DNA of 64,000 nucleotides from Manis javanica. Its lineage: Eukaryota; Chordata; Mammalia; Pholidota; Manidae. This document shows positions 1 through 14,144 of the stretch, piece by piece; within the stretch, counting starts at the first letter, position 1, and each line of letters starts with the position of its first letter. The position numbers and the translations under genes were made by a program. The notes under the pieces were generated by a model. It worked only from the letters and a program-made list of their open reading frames with translations. It was not told where the DNA came from and did no database searches. The stretch lies in contig NC_133157.1 of the NCBI RefSeq assembly GCF_040802235.1, forward strand, positions 23,267,501-23,331,500, read 5' to 3'.

Positions 1-204
1 AGAGAAGGACTTTATTTTCATGGGGCCTATTAGCAGAGTTGTAGTGGTAGTAAGGCCTTTACAGGTACCAGTGCCTGGATTGGGTAGACCCAGCCATCAT
101 TTATAGTTAACACGGTGGTGCCCAGAGTAGGGTGCGGAGGAAGTGGAATCCCAGATCAGCAGCATGTTCTTTATTTGAAAGAGTGGGCACTGAGTGCTCA
201 GACT

Positions 205-335
205 GGGCGGAATTCCAGCTTCTCTGTGTGCAAGCTGTGTGATCTTGAGTAGGACATTTCACATCTCTGTGATTTGGGTTCCTCATCTCTAAAATGGCAG
301 TGACAATCCCTGCTTTACCAGATTCTTGTGAAAAA
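205..335 (+). repeat. MIR SINE
   Basis: caagctgtgtgatcttgagt and cctcatctctaaaatggcag are the MIR core in sense orientation. Confidence 0.65.
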
Positions 336-3034
336 ATAAATACAAAAACAAGGACAAAGAATAGAGTAGTGTCCCTGACACATAGTTCCCTTTTCCTTCT
401 TGCCTTCCTAAACTGTGCCTGCCTAGACCCTAGCTCTGTTGGGTGCATCATTCTTTGCACATGCATACATGTGCATATATACATATGAACACATCACATT
501 TGGGAAGACCACAGCTGGAAGGACATTGATTGATGCTTAAGGCACATTACTCAGTGTTGACACCTGCTGTTCACTCTAGTAATGAGGGTATACTTGGAGG
601 CATGCCTACTGATAGTGTGTAGTCCCTTCCATATTTAATAGAGCAACCATTTACTCCTCCCACTCTAGAGACCTCTATGCTTAACCAACTTGATATCTGG
701 ACTAAGTATCCGGTAGCTTCTGACAAAGTGCACATGTGGACTTCTTAGGCCAAACCTATTATTTGATGTCAGCTTTAAACACTGTCGGCCATTGTTAGAT
801 TCTTTCCCACATTGTGGAGAAAATTAGAATAAACTAAGAGTTTTAGCACTTAATGACTTTTTCTTAAACTTCTACAAAGTATTTCTTAAACTTTTCTTAA
901 ATTCCATGGAAAGGAATTGCTTATGGGAGAGAATCTATGTACCATATAGACTAATGCTCATATACGATATAAATCTTAATACTGCCTTGGAGGTTAGCAG
1001 AGATTGGAGCAGTCTCTTGAGAGGGGTGATGATTCCAATGGGGCAAGCGATATATCCTGCTGCCCCATTTTTATAAACTTGTAATAAGGTGTCATTCCAT
1101 CTGGGTGAGATGGGTGTATGCTTTCTACCTTCTTTGACAGAGAATAACAATATGCTGGAATAACGATATGCTGACCTCGTCCTGATTTTTATTGTTTCAA
1201 ACTAAGAATGCCTCAGCAGGCAAGCCAATGCTGTCATCTAACGGCTGCCAGAAAGAGGTCACTGAAGATCAACTGTTCTACAACCAGTTTCCTGGTATTT
1301 GGTGGAAGTCCTGTGACACTTACCTAGCTTAGAGTCATGAATCCTATCCAGTTGTCACCTTGTAAACTTTTGCTTACATTTTGTAAGTAGTTTATCTTTG
1401 AGGGTTTACAAGGAAATGACATTTCCTAATATCTGATATTATACAGAGGCTCTTTTGATTCTTTTATGGTCATAGCTGGCTTTTAGATACAACCACTTTA
1501 AAATTTTTCCTGACTGAAATGAGCATAGCCATGCATATGATGTAGAACTTTGGGGTTTTGGTCCTTCCTTGTCTGTGCACTGGACAGACACACATCCTGA
1601 ACCTGTTATAGGTGTCTACCTTTCTTTCCCTCTGCCTAGTAGTGGGTTGGCCTTTAATCTATGGATAATTCTGTTTTAGCGGATTTCAGCTTCCTGTGGC
1701 AGCTTCTTATGGTTGCCCTGATCCACTTTCCCATTCTTCGTGAAAGCAATATCTCCTTGAGTTTTAGTAGATATGAGGCTGCCCAGGTGGAGATTCAATT
1801 TCCCAGTTTTTCCTGCTGGTAGGTGTGTCCATGTCACTAAATTTTGATCAGTGGGATGCAAACAGAATTTATAAGTGCAATTTTTAGATCCCTGTTCTAA
1901 AAGGAAGCTGTTTGCTGTTCACCCTCCATTTCTTCCTTTGGCTCTAAAATGGTGACAATCAGAGCATCTGCTACGGATTCAGAGGAGATTGCTTGTTGAG
2001 GGAAGGCAGAGGCATACTGCCAGCCTGGGTTCCTAGATGACCCTGTGGAGCAGAGCTGCCCACCTACCTTGGATGGGTGACCCTCCTCAGTTGGACTGTT
2101 AAATGAGAGAGAAATAAACTAGTTTGATCTAGGTCATTGTATTTTAAGTCTCTTTTTAACAGCATCTTAACCTGCATTCTAGCTAATCTACCCTTCTCCA
2201 GGTCACCAGATTGATAAATCATATGGAACTTTCCATACTTCCACAGATTGTTTGTGTTCAGGATGCTTTCACTTTTAATTCACCATTGCTTAATACTTAT
2301 TAGAAGTTCTTCTGTGAGAAGTAAAATTCGCAAAGCCCAGCATATGAAGGGTTTGCTGTTAAATGATTCCTCCAGAATCTCCAGATGTCCTTTTTGGATT
2401 AAGACAGACCATCAGAGATTCGGACACCTGGGCTGTCTTGATTCGGCTCCTTGAGGAATTGCTCTGTGGATCTGAGACTTGGTCTCATGCCATCAGCCCA
2501 CACTGAGGAATGCTTGCAAACAATCCTGTGGGCCCCACTGCTGTATGTCCTGGAGGATATGAGTGAGGATGTGGTTTGCTACCCTTTGTGAGGGCCCAAG
2601 GGAGAAGTTTCTTTCAGTCCTTGGACCAGGAATGGTTGTGCTTGTCCTGAGGAACTGGCGTATTTTGTTTTTGTGGATACTCTAAATTGTGTAACTATGT
2701 CTTTCAAAGCCACCTCAGATCCTTTGGGAACAAGACAGGGTATAAAATAAAGCTATTCAGATTTGAGACCAGGCCCCCTGTGTAACTGGGGAGTTTTTGG
2801 AAAAGTCCCTTCATTTGCTTTTGGAAAAAGTCCCTTGACTTGGCTTAACTCTGTTTGCTTGTAAGTTAGAGAAAATGTGTTCTTCCTGTGAATGGAGGGT
2901 AAATTAGTATTTATAAAGCACTTAGAGTTCCCTCAACATAGTTCGTTATGGAAACGAACAATAATATTTAATTTTTATAAATGTCTGTTACTTTGTAATT
3001 CCCCATCTTTTTATGTCCTTCCTGAACTTGGCTT
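336..3034. other. No gene seen
   Basis: A+T-rich sequence with frequent stops in all frames. The longest frames are under 75 codons and not protein-like. A 25-bp-period imperfect duplication lies at 2794-2836. Confidence 0.6.
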
Positions 3035-3585
3035 GTTCCTTCATTTATTCAGCAAGTTTGAAGACATACTGATGCCCCAAACACCCTGGAATGATGCAAT
3101 TTAATCAGCCTGGATCCTTGCTGTCAAATAGCACAAGAAGTTGAGGATGTGTTTTCTACAAATTCAAGATTTAAGTAAGAAACGAATGAACAAATACCTT
3201 AATTATAAAATTCTGAGATTGCAGTGGAGAAAAGGAATAGGGAAGAGTAGGTTCTAGAGGTGGAGATGGAAGGCACCTCTAAGAAGGCAGCATTCAAGCA
3301 AAGCCTTGGAGATTAAAAGGAAACAGTTCTGGTAGGGTTGAGGAAGTAAGTGTGAAGGTGTGAAAGGCTTTGGCATGTTAATAGATGTGAGCGCAGACAG
3401 CGGTATGGCAGTCAGTAAGCTAGGGCAAAAGGGGGAGTTTGGAGAGAAGGTCAGGGGCCAGGTCATTTGAGGCCTTGAAGTCCAGAGCATGGGGCCTGGA
3501 TCTGCTCTTGCCTTCCATTAATGCCTCTTGAAGTACTTTATGGGACAGAGTGGTGTGATATGGATGACGTTTTAGGGAGGCATTT
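3035..3585 (-). repeat. L2 LINE fragment
   Basis: Antisense L2-like wording (tcatttattcagcaagtttg, gaaggcagcattcaagcaaa, ggtcatttgaggccttgaag). It is highly diverged and noncoding. Confidence 0.5.
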
Positions 3586-4934
3586 CTGTTTGTATCTCCA
3601 GTATGGGATCATCTGTACAAAGTAAGGAAATATTGAGGTGAGGTAAGCACTGGGTTTAGGGTAGGGCAGCACAGAGCGGGGGTCCTCTGGGTCTTCTTGG
3701 TCTGGATGTCAGGCAAGACTTTCTGAAGTACCTTGTAGTTGAGCTGAGTGGTGGAAGAATGAGTAAGTCAGCCAGAGGAAGGGACGGAGGGATGAGCCGG
3801 ACCGTGAACTGCAGGACCAAATGTAGAGAGGCAGGTGAGCATGGTGTGGATATTTTTGTATTTAAGCATCAAGTAAAACAGTATGAGGGGAGATGGAGCT
3901 AAAGACAAGGCTAGGAACTGGGTCGCGGAGAGGATCCTGGGTGCCTGATGCGTTCTTCTCCATTCCATAGCCTGTGGGTGGGAGGGAGCTGGGTTCCATC
4001 TCCTAATAATTTTAGGATGATTATTTGGGAAATGTCTTCGGTAAAAACTTACTTTTTTCTCCCCATCATTTCTTTGAAATAGGACTCTTAGAGGACATAT
4101 GTCCACAAGTGACTCTTCTGCAACCTGAGATAAAGCTGTTGGGAGATTAGTCGCCCTCGCTCTTGCCTGTAATTTGTCATCTCCTATCACCCTACTGTCT
4201 CTTTCCCTAGCTCTTGTTTTCCCCAGACTTCTGCAGGGGGAGTTACCGGTGGGGGCCCATCTCATTCCTAATGCATGTAGATGTGCTTAGTAAAATGCTC
4301 CACAAATATGAGGTATTATTTAGAGTCAGGGGCTGGTTCTGGGTCTTCTGCATAGTAGGTGAGTGACCTAGAGGAGTCCCGCCTACCACATCTTTCGGGA
4401 ATGAGGCAGCCCAGCTATCGCTGCTGAGCTCAGTAGTTGGATGGGAAGAGCTTGTGGGGGCTGTGGCCTCAGCACAAGGAAATGATGGTTTTCAGAGCAG
4501 CAGATGGGGCCCTTGTTAATTCTGCTCCCTGTAGTTGATATGTTCTCATGGCCACTTTTGCATGATGGACATTTTGCATGATGAAGAAGTTATTTTCTTA
4601 ACAGGAGAAGCTGTTGTTTGCAACTAAGACTGTTTATTCTGATTTCCCCTGGTATGTAAGAGCACTTGTCCTGGTAAGTCTGATGCAGCCGTCCTTCCAT
4701 TGAAGGTCAACAAATAGCATGTAATGCTCTGATAATGAGCTAAAGGAACTTGTGAGCACAGCACTGCTTTAACTCTAAGTGGATCCTTAGAAGAGTTAAT
4801 GGGATTGGGTTAGTGTTCTCTCTTAGAGCTAGTACCTTTTCTTTCTTGATACAAAATAAAGTTTATTAATAATGACTTCTACATCCATTGACTTTAAAGA
4901 GAAATGAAAAGCACACCCCTTTTAAACAATTACG

Positions 4935-5125
4935 CATGCTTGTAAAGTCCTTCACATTTTACACACTTTCCTATGTGTTCTTAAGTGATTGTCACAAAAA
5001 TCTTGAGGCGTAAGAACTCCCATTTTAGAGGGATCAGAGTGAGGGTCAGAAGGGTTAAACCACGTGTGTGAAGCAAGGGCTCATAAGTAGCTAAGTGGGG
5101 ACTGGACACCCTGCTATAATACTTC
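4935..5125 (-). repeat. MIR SINE
   Basis: Antisense MIR: ttaagtgattgtcacaaaaa, ctcccattttagagggatca, ctcataagtagctaagtggg. Confidence 0.5.
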
Positions 5126-5551
5126 GAGCTATTGTCTCTGTACATGGTTTACAAGCACCTCTAATTTAATGAGAAATAAATGTTTTGAATGTCTCTTATC
5201 ATTGTTCCCAGTTTGAATGTCCTCATTATATAAATAATAAAAATCTGGAGAGGCTCCACAGAAATGCATCAGACATTTTAAAATGGGTCCTTGGAGGAGC
5301 ATTGAAGGGAGTTGGAGTCACTCACTCTGGAAAAGAGAAAGCTGAGGATTGACTTCAGGACTCACTTTACAGCCGTAAGGGGTTATTATGAGGTAGGGAT
5401 GGACAAATTGCTCTCCATATCCAGAAACATTAAGATGCCAGGAAATAGGGCTTAACATGGAGGCAGAACTTTCTGGTTGTCAGGGTATCAGACTTTAATT
5501 AAACCACCAAGACCATGAGGAAAAGCTTGAATAGTTTTACAGATAAGAATG

Positions 5552-5552
<1 letters not shown>

Positions 5553-5597
<45 letters not shown>
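5553..5597. repeat. (AC)n microsatellite
   Basis: About 22 uninterrupted AC units, then interrupted AC/AAAC to about 5608. Likely length-variable. Confidence 0.95.
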
Positions 5598-5603
<6 letters not shown>

Positions 5604-5847
5604 AACAGACTTAAAGAATGAACACAACTGTCTGGTTGATTTCCTACCTGCTTACATGGAGGAGGGAAGGAGCTGGGGTCTACCTTCTACCCTCTGTACC
5701 ATGTGGGAGCTGTAATTCTTTGACCTCAGAACAGAGACTTCTGAGCCTACTTTTAGCATCATAATGTGATGACTTAAATCATGTGAGAACCCTGACATAG
5801 CTCAGTCAGCCCTGAAGCTGGTGTTAACAAAAAGCTCACTGTAATTT

Positions 5848-6275
5848 TGTCTATTCATTCACTCAACAAATATTTATTGAATGCCTACTATTTTCCAGGC
5901 ACTATACTAGGTGCTAAGGATCTTTATAATGCTGAGTAGATAAGGCCCCTGCCTCTACCATTCTATGTCTTAGTGGGTGGAGGCAGACAATTAAACAAAT
6001 AAATGAATAACAGATTCAAACAGTGTTAAGTTCTATGGAAACAATAAAACAGTGTGATGTGGCAGAAAGACTCAGGCTACTTTAGACTCAGGAGTCTGGG
6101 AAAATCTCTATAAAGAGGTGCCATTTGATCTTGTAGGACTCAGCTCTGCAAAGATTTAGGGAGGGAGCATAGCAGAGAGAGGGAAAACCAAGAGAGAAGG
6201 TATATTAGCAAATGATTGTGAAACACTTTCTGGGAACCATGGTTGGTATAGTTTGGCTGGAGGTAGTTGGTGTAG
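5848..6275 (-). repeat. L2 LINE fragment
   Basis: Clear antisense L2 3' wording: caacaaatatttattgaatg, tccaggcactatactaggtg, ggcagacaattaaacaaata, continuing to the hAT relic at 6279. Confidence 0.65.
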
Positions 6276-6278
6276 AGC

Positions 6279-6467
6279 CATGGTTCTCAAACTTGAGTGT
6301 ACTTCGGAATCACCAGGAGGCCTTGTTGAAACCCAGATTTCTTGGCCTCAAACTCCAGAGTTTCTAATTCATTTGGTCTGCTGTGAGGTCTGAGCATTTG
6401 CATTTCTAATAAGTTTCCAGATAGTGTTGCTGGCATGGTCCTAGCACTATGCTTGGAGAACCACTAG
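6279..6467 (+). mobile_element. MER5A-type hAT (Charlie) relic
   Basis: A nonautonomous DNA transposon with hAT-type inverted ends: tggttctcaaacttgag at the left and ttggagaaccacta at the right. The interior (aatcaccaggaggccttgtt, catttctaataagtttccag) matches the MER5A pattern. Its 8-bp duplication is no longer recognisable. Confidence 0.75.
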
Positions 6468-6509
6468 AAAGACCAATCTCAACTTATGTCCAATGAGCTA
6501 TTAATACTA

Positions 6510-6712
6510 ATAAGAAACCTAGTATTTGCTAAGCCACATATGTTGGGTACTGCATGGACTGTCTTAGGGAATCCATATGATAGCCCCATGTTGTAGGAAT
6601 TATGACGACCTCATTTTATTGCTGTGGGGACAGGCACAGAGAGATCAAATAATATACTGATGATCATAAAGCTTCTTCAAAGAGGAAGAAATTGGCAGAC
6701 CTAGGGGCTGAC
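6510..6712 (-). repeat. MIR SINE
   Basis: Antisense MIR: gcaccgtat-type 5' part lost; gccccatgttgtaggaatta and cattttattgctgtggggac then cacagagagatcaaataa are recognisable. Confidence 0.5.
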
Positions 6713-9700
6713 CATGATCTTGGGAGTCCAGAGCACTTCACCGTCATGCTGTAATTCAACTACAAAACCCAGAGAGGTGGGGAGGAGCAGATGGCTGTGT
6801 AATATAAGAAGCATGAACAAAGGTATCATGTAAGGAAAATGCGGCACGGGTGTATCTGATCCAGTTGGTTTCCTCCTCAGCATGCCTTCCCTTTTGCTCT
6901 TCCCTAATAAACCCTGATTTTATTTAGATACACCTTCCCAGTTCTGGGGGTAAAACTTAATTGCTCTGAGTCTAGGTCTATCAGCATATGGCATTTTCCT
7001 GGCAACTGATATTAGTTTTGAGAAGAAGGTGTATCCTCAATTGGTCATACCAGACTACACGGAAGATTTAATAGTCCCATGGCTGGGAGAGCAATTCTCT
7101 CCTTCTCTGTCCTTGGACATAGACATGGAGAAGTTCCTGGTTGCTCATCTGACATGCAAACAGGCAATGTCTGCATGAAGCTGATATCCTGAGGCTGCAG
7201 AGTGGGAAGATGGATGGAAGCTTTTGATGACACAGACCTGTCATTGAAGCAAGAGAACCCAGATGTCTGGATGACTTCTGGACTTCGTTATCTGAGTAAC
7301 CGATTTCCATAGCGCTTGAGCCAACCTGAGTCTGGGTAACAGACAGCCGAGTGCTTCATGACTTATAGAATGGGCACTGTAATATGAAAGAAAATGTTTG
7401 GAATATATAACCTTTAAAATAACAATGAGAAATAAATGTTCTTAATTTGTAGGGTCTTGGGGGACATATTGCAGCTGTCTAATCTGGGATGCTGTCTGAA
7501 AAGGGTGTGTGTATAAGAATATAGAGGGGGAGAAGTGAGATTTCTCTGTCATGCCCATGGTCCTCACACTGTCAAGAATGCTCTCAATACATTTGGATGA
7601 CTTCAAAGTAACAGTGGTCTCAACATGTCTCTTTATTCTTTCACTCTTCAAGCTCTTTTATCCTGGTCTCTGCTTCTCCTCAAAATGAGTATGTAAGTCA
7701 TACATCAGGCTTGTGGGTGATATGGCCAAAAACATTTTGAAAATGAAAATTTTATGATCTTTTATTCTCACAATAATTCTAATATTTGTGCATCCATGAG
7801 GATGACTTTATATTTCCTGTGCTTCTCTGTTGTGAAAGGGAATAGCTGATTTGTTGGAAAAATTAACCAGTAACAGAGGATTAGCTGGAGAAATTAAGTG
7901 GCAAAAATGGGAGATTAGTTGAAAGAAATTAAATGTCCTTTACACTCCCCACAAAAATAAAGTCTTAGCCAAGTAACAGAGTATGCGTAATTGAATGAGA
8001 AAGGATTATAGAAATTTTAAGGAGGAAAAATGAATTTCCAAGCTCATAAAATACCAAATTTCAGATCCTCTTTTTTAAATTGTTATTTATTTTTATACCT
8101 ACTTACTACAGAAATATCAGAAATATCAGAAATATAAACAACAAAAAAGAGCATAGTCTCGTATCCTGCTTGCTCAGAAATAAACACTGCCAACATTTGA
8201 TTTCTTTCTTTCCAAATTTTGAATGCAGAGTTAATGCTATCACTTACGTGTCTCTACTTGGATACAATATACATGTTTATATATTAGTATTGTTCTAAGT
8301 AACATATGTGTACATGTTGGTATTTTTCTATAAATAGTATTTATTTTGTTGGCATAAAGCAAAATGTGTGTTAACTGGACAGTAATTTTTTAAGCGTTCT
8401 ATCACATTGTCCACTAAAGTGATCCCAAAATTTCTCTTAAAATCATGGAAGGAAAGGAGTAATTTTTGAAAATGAACTAGAAAAAGAGCAGGAAAATATT
8501 TAAAAAAATAAATATGTTTAAAGAAGCCTAAAATGTTTGCCAAAGTGTCCTATTGCGCATTCAAATGAACAATACTTGGAGAAATCAATGATCTGTGATC
8601 TTTACTTTTGAACGTGATTGTGATTAACCTTTTGTGCTGATTATCTGTTTTGATCATTCTGTAGCTGGGAATAACTGCTAGAGTGAACCGGAAGAGACAT
8701 GGCATTTCAACCAGGAAGCACTAGGTTGACTAACTTGACCTTGATTACATGGGACTGTCTGGTTTTAAAACTAAATAAAACAGTTACCTCTGTTGGTCCT
8801 GGATAACCTCCATCAGTCCTGGGCAAACCAGGACGGTTGGCTGTCCTATTAAATCTCTTTCCTTGAAAGGCTGGGGAGTAAGTTTCTTACCTAGAAGACT
8901 GAAGGCATTCTGAAGAGCTGTCTGTGGGTCTAGAAGGTAAAGCATATTTGATGTGTCTCTTGCATTTGCAAGGGACAGTGCATCAGTGACCAGGTAAAAG
9001 AAATCAGTAGAGGACCACAGACTAATTTAAGTGTTGAACTTTGGGTGACTCATAGGAGAGCAGCAAAGGCTCAGCCTTTCCATCTACCATACTCCCGTGT
9101 CCTCTCCTCTGCTCCTTTTGAGCTCATTTCTTCACTTAGGGAGTTGGAGATTTCCCGAGTCACTCTATGAGCCAAGGAATTCAGAAATCAACCAGATGTA
9201 GACGAGGATGATTCCCTGGAGAGGAAACCAGGGTAGACCTCCTAAGGAGCAAGACTTGGAAAGAGGAAAGCCGAGAAGACAGAATCCGTAGAATGGGTGA
9301 TGTCTCTACTCATTGGTGTAAATGAGAGATTTCATACTAATACAATTAAGAACACATCATACTATTTAAAAAGAGCCAGAATATCAGCAAAAGGAGGACA
9401 ATAAAGAATAATTTCCAAGTAAAAACAGGAAAGGAAAAACAAAACAAAAGCAAAACCCAATAAGCACAAGACTCAGCCTTACGAACAGTCTTCGAGGTGG
9501 TGGTTCTCTGCCAAGAAAGCGGAACACCCAGGAGGAACATAAAAAGCACCTGAAAGAATGAGGAGGAGAATGAAGAATAGGCTAGGCAATCACACGGAGT
9601 GGGTGCCGTTGCATTTTGGATCTCGTGAGGGTGTTTGTGATTCTCTTAGGTTGGAAAAGATGTTCGAGTCATTGGCCATCAGTGAGAAGACTTAAGGATG

Positions 9701-9924
9701 ATTTACTTTATTAAACAATTTATATTTTGTTGTATTTAAGGAGGAAGTTGGTGTCAAGCAAAGATCAACCTGGTAATTATCTCCCCAAATCAATATCAAA
9801 ATGTAAAGATATCTTGCAAGGTGTATCTAATCTCATTCTATCATCTGTGCGTCTGTCAATCTGTCTGTCTATCAAGCATGTAGTTTGTTTTGTTTGTTTT
9901 ATCTTGTTTGGGATTTGATTTTAA
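6713..9924. other. No gene seen
   Basis: Apart from a possible L1M fragment near 8060-8400 I see no named element, RNA gene or exon. Confidence 0.55.
8060..8400 (-). mobile_element. Possible decayed L1M-type fragment
   Basis: A+T-rich wording (agaaataaacactgccaaca, tttctttctttccaaatttt) suggests an antisense old L1 3' region. No tail or duplication was found. Confidence 0.3.
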
Positions 9925-10480
9925 AAGTGAACAGAGGACTTCTGGTTCTAGCCAAGCTGGAGTAAAAGCACTGGGTTTATCCTCCTTCACAAAATGACCC
10001 CCTAGAACCAGGCAAAAGATATGAAACAATGATTTCAAGATACCAGATATCAGGCAATGAAATACTTTTAATCTCTGAGAGATGTGAAGCAAGGGAAGTG
10101 AGTCCTATGAATGTCCTAGTTTACTGCCTGGAGAAATTTCCAGGCCATGAGGAGGGATTGGTACAGAGGAGCCCAGAAAATGCCATGGCAGTATTACTGA
10201 GTCTTTAAAAAAATATGAGAAACTAAACTGAAAACAAGTGCAGACAGGACACAGAGACTCTCTGTAAGACCTCTGTCAACTACTGTACAGACTCAAACTC
10301 TGTGGAGGTACACCAGCAGGGGACAAAGAGGAGGGTCAGCAGATGAAAAGATGCTAAGGGCTCCATGAATTTTCTAGTAAGGAGGGATCTGTAGTTAATA
10401 CCAGAACCACAGTGTGGCCTGGCTGGTAAATTATTTGGAGCTTGTTTTGTGGTTTTTATACTTAAGAACATAATGAACTC
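9925..10480 (+). mobile_element. Possible ancient L1M-type 5' end
   Basis: The stretch starts gaacagaggacttctggttc, then gccaagctggagtaaaagc, which resembles the start of old mammalian L1 5' UTRs. The following several hundred bases (tctctgagagatgtgaag) fit as well. No ORF1 follows. The class is judged from memory of such elements and the right boundary is uncertain. Confidence 0.4.
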
Positions 10481-10767
10481 TAAGCAATTCATTTAACAGG
10501 ATGGACTTCTTTTCTCTCGAGTTCCCCTTCTGTTTTAAAAAGTCCTGACCAAAAGCCTCCTTCATTAACTTACAAGGAAAGGGTGTGAACAGAGTGTGAC
10601 CTGATGGGCGTGGGTAGTGGGTGGTCTCTTATCCTGGTGCCCCGGATATGCTGTCTTACCCAGGACAGTAGCCCAAGGAGGACTCATTCTTACTTGATTC
10701 TATCTTGACCTTCATATTTCTAGTGATAAGAATTAAGGGGGCAAAAGTGGAGTGAAAGGGAAAACAT

Positions 10768-10840
10768 AAAAAAAAAAAAAAAAAAAAGGACAAGGTGAAA
10801 TTCATGGGTGGCTTTCTGTGTGTGTGTGTGCATGTGTGTG
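10768..10840. repeat. A20 tract and nearby (TG)n microsatellite
   Basis: An A run at 10768-10787 is followed, after 29 bp, by a TG-rich run at 10817-10840. No SINE body was identified upstream of the A run. Confidence 0.85.
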
Positions 10841-13261
10841 TTCTTTCCTAAAATGAAGCGGGATTTTTCTGGAAGATTTCACATCAGATATTTTCTAGTA
10901 GTTGGATTACTTTTATTTTCACATATGTAATGATAGTATGATAGCTAGTCTTATAATGAGGTTACTCTTTCAATCTTTATATTCTTTTTTAAGCAAAGAG
11001 CTTGAATCAGTCAAATAATTAATGTGAGTTGAACTACACCGTGTACGTCATAGAGATGGAAAAAGGTGAGTTCTGTGTTTGAGGTCTCTCACAGTCTGGG
11101 AGTGTGGGACTGGGGTGGCAGGGTGCTGGGTGGGGACCGAGTTGAGGGAGGCCAGCCGACGGGCACACACACCAGATGGAATGTGGTGACTGGAGCCACA
11201 GCTGTTCTTCAGAGGTTCTGTGAATGAGGCAATTTTCTGACTTACAGGAAGCAAAGAAGGCCTTACTTGGATTTATACTCAAGTGAAAAAAAATCATACC
11301 CACAAATCATGTGGAGATCTGCAGGCACGTGAGCTGTCTTCTGTGAAATGAATGTGACATGTCCTCTGTGGCGTTAATTTAAAAAGAAAGTCACCAAATT
11401 GTAGGACAGGCGTTTTCTGAAATGCCACGATTATACCTTAACGTAAATAGCTGGGAACATCATAAAATTATTTTGGTGTCTTATGTGTGATGTTAGTGAT
11501 TAGTTCTGAGTGAAAAGTCATGTTCCTAGGGTTGGTATGTCAGGCCCACACCCCAAATTCCCATCAAGTTTGGTCCTGTGGTTGGGGAAGTTTGCTTTCG
11601 AGTTCGGGTTGAGTCACCGTCATGAGGACTCTCCATCCAAGAACAGTGGCATTTTTTTGGGGGGCCCCAGAATCAGAAGCAAGTGTGAACTGGTATTTCT
11701 GAGATTTCCCAACTAGCAGCAGTAGCTGAGGTGGGTAAACAGAGAGGGGAGGATTTGGAATAGAGATGGCAGGAGGTGGAATGGCAGACGCCATGCCACG
11801 CCACGCCACACTCAGCTGTGCTCGGAAAATGAAACAGCAGCCCTGGAGCACGGGTCAGAGGAGGGCTAATGGGGAGGTTTTGTTGGAGGGAAAAATTTAA
11901 AAAGCCATAAAAGCCAAAAGGCAGGCTTGTAGACAGCATCAGCTTTATGATTAAGGTATGTAGCTACTAATTATTCATGGGAAGGTTGTCTGTTTGTCCA
12001 GAGTTACATGTTAAAGGCAGCGCTGTGAGTCACAGCGGATTTAGTTGTTACAACCAGAAAAACCAGAATAGGTTTTAGGTGCAGAATCCCATGGGATTAG
12101 CAGAGACCTTACTAAAATAGCTTAAACATCCAAGGGTTTATTTTCTTATGTAAGTCAGTCCAGGAGTAGGTTGTCCAATGCTGGCATGGCAGCCCCACAA
12201 AGTCGTGAGGGGCTTAGACTCCTTTAGGCTTACAGAATTTCCATCCCTAGGGTGTGACCAGTCCAGGATGGTAGCTGCAGGTCTACCTGTTACATTCCAG
12301 ACAGACGGAAGGTGGGACACTTCCTGTTCCTTTTAAGGAAACTTACTAAAAGTACCACACAATTCTTAAATCTCATTGGTCACCCTTAGTCACAAGGCCA
12401 TACCTACCTTTAAGGGAGGCTGGAAAATATATTCCTTTAACCAGGTATGCAGTTGTTTTGAATAAATTCAGGAATTCAGGATTTTGTTCCTGAGGAGACA
12501 GGAGAACAGATTTTTGGAGATTCCTGGAATCTTTGCCAAGAAAGCTTGGAATTAATTTTGAAAATGGACAGAACCAACGTGCACAGAACATATATCACAA
12601 GTGGTGGAAACTAATTACCATTTATTAGTCATTCACCTTATTCATTCATCTTTTGATAAGCATATGTATGTGGCAGTCCTGGGGATACAGGATGACTCTA
12701 GACTCTATGTGGAGGCCTGGAGAGCTCTGTCAGTCTTGAAGGGAAAAACCATGCCCTTTAATGGGAACAATCTTTTGTGGGGATTTGACAAAGAGGCCAT
12801 CACAGGCTTACATTACACAGCTGAGTAGATTCTTAGCTCTTACTGTACTTGCAGAAGAGTTTTAAGTTGTCCTTTTGAAATGATCAAGTTTTTCTGCCAG
12901 TGCTAATGAACAGAATTATTTGTAAGGTCATAACTTGTAGATGAAGAATGACTTTCCTTAGAAAACTTTCAGAGCAGCTGAGTATTAGAAAGTTCTGTGC
13001 TGTGATGGGACAACTTTTATACCTCCCCCATCCTTACCCTCATCCCCCAACCTGAAACTTTTTATCCATCCAGTTTTACTTCTGTTGTTTGAGGACCACT
13101 TCAGATAATTCTTGGGCCTGTCCTCTCCTTCACTCACCATCTTTCTGTTATTCTCTGAGGCTTCATTTTTCCAGAATAAGAAGCCCTTGTACTCCTTTAA
13201 CTGTTTCCCAAACAACACGATTTGGACAAAGGCCTAAGGGGGAAAATAAGATTTTTGTGGG
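10841..13261. other. No gene seen
   Basis: Only a doubtful L2 piece near 12628-12765. Overlapping 68-95-codon frames at 11034-11939 lie on both strands of low-complexity GC-rich text and look like chance. Confidence 0.5.
12628..12765 (-). repeat. L2 LINE fragment, small
   Basis: Degenerate antisense L2 3' wording (ttcattcatcttttgataag, tcctggggatacaggatga). Confidence 0.35.
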
Positions 13262-13370
13262 AGCTTGCTATGTGTTGGATTCAGTACTAGGGTTTTATAT
13301 ATGTTATCTTATTTCGACTTTCACAGAACCCTGGGAGATACAATACATTTTGCAAGGAAGGACCCAGGTC
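13262..13370 (-). repeat. MIR SINE, partial
   Basis: gcttgctatgtgttggattc and ttatcttatttcgactttca fit antisense MIR. Confidence 0.4.
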
Positions 13371-14144
13371 CCATGGAGGTTGCCTTCGCCAGTCATCACT
13401 TTAGGTTCCTACAATCAGCCAATGTGCAGGCAGAATTTGGTCCTGACCTGTTGGGGGACGAGACCATACTTTTTCACCATTCCTTGCTGGTCCATTTTCC
13501 TGTCACTTGATTCTGAGGACATTCAGTTTCCTCAGCTACAAAATAGGACTCATTCCTTACCTAACCGCAGTAGGAGACTTTAGATGCGACTAATGTACCT
13601 GGAAATTGACCTTCCTGTCCTGTACTTGGGATGGTAAGTACAGAGAATGTGTGCTGTTTTTGTGCCCGTTTCTGCACAGGTAGGCAGGCAGACATGGAGT
13701 CAGAATCCCCAAAACAATAGAGCAGGCCAAAGTGGGTCTCAACTCTTGTGTAGGAATGCCAGTGGGAATTTCCTCAAGTGCAGTTCTGTCAGCTACTATT
13801 AGCAACAGCAGGTAGCTTTATGGAGACTCGGAGGCTGTGGAAGCTCCAGTGGGATGACGCAGCTGAGCCTCTTCCTGTACACAGTTTTGTTATTGCACCC
13901 TTTATCAACATTTAAGGAATCTACGCCCACTGCCTGTGACTGTGGTATTTTTTGGTTGGTCATCATTGCACCGTCAAAATGTTCTCTGTCCCCACGAAGT
14001 AGTTTGCAAGAATTAATAGCAATTAATGAGAAACCTGTTGGAAACTGCTTCCTTCAAATACCGATGCTCTAATGGAAACGTTGGTTTTTATGATGTACTT
14101 TTCACAAACCACTTGTCCAGAGGCGGAACCATCCAGCGTTTCTC

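Noticed and set aside
3768-4265. 165-codon minus-strand frame
   Set aside because: No family features; composition and codon pattern look random.
10768-10787. A20 run as the tail of a SINE or processed pseudogene
   Set aside because: No SINE body, gene-like text or target duplication was found next to it.
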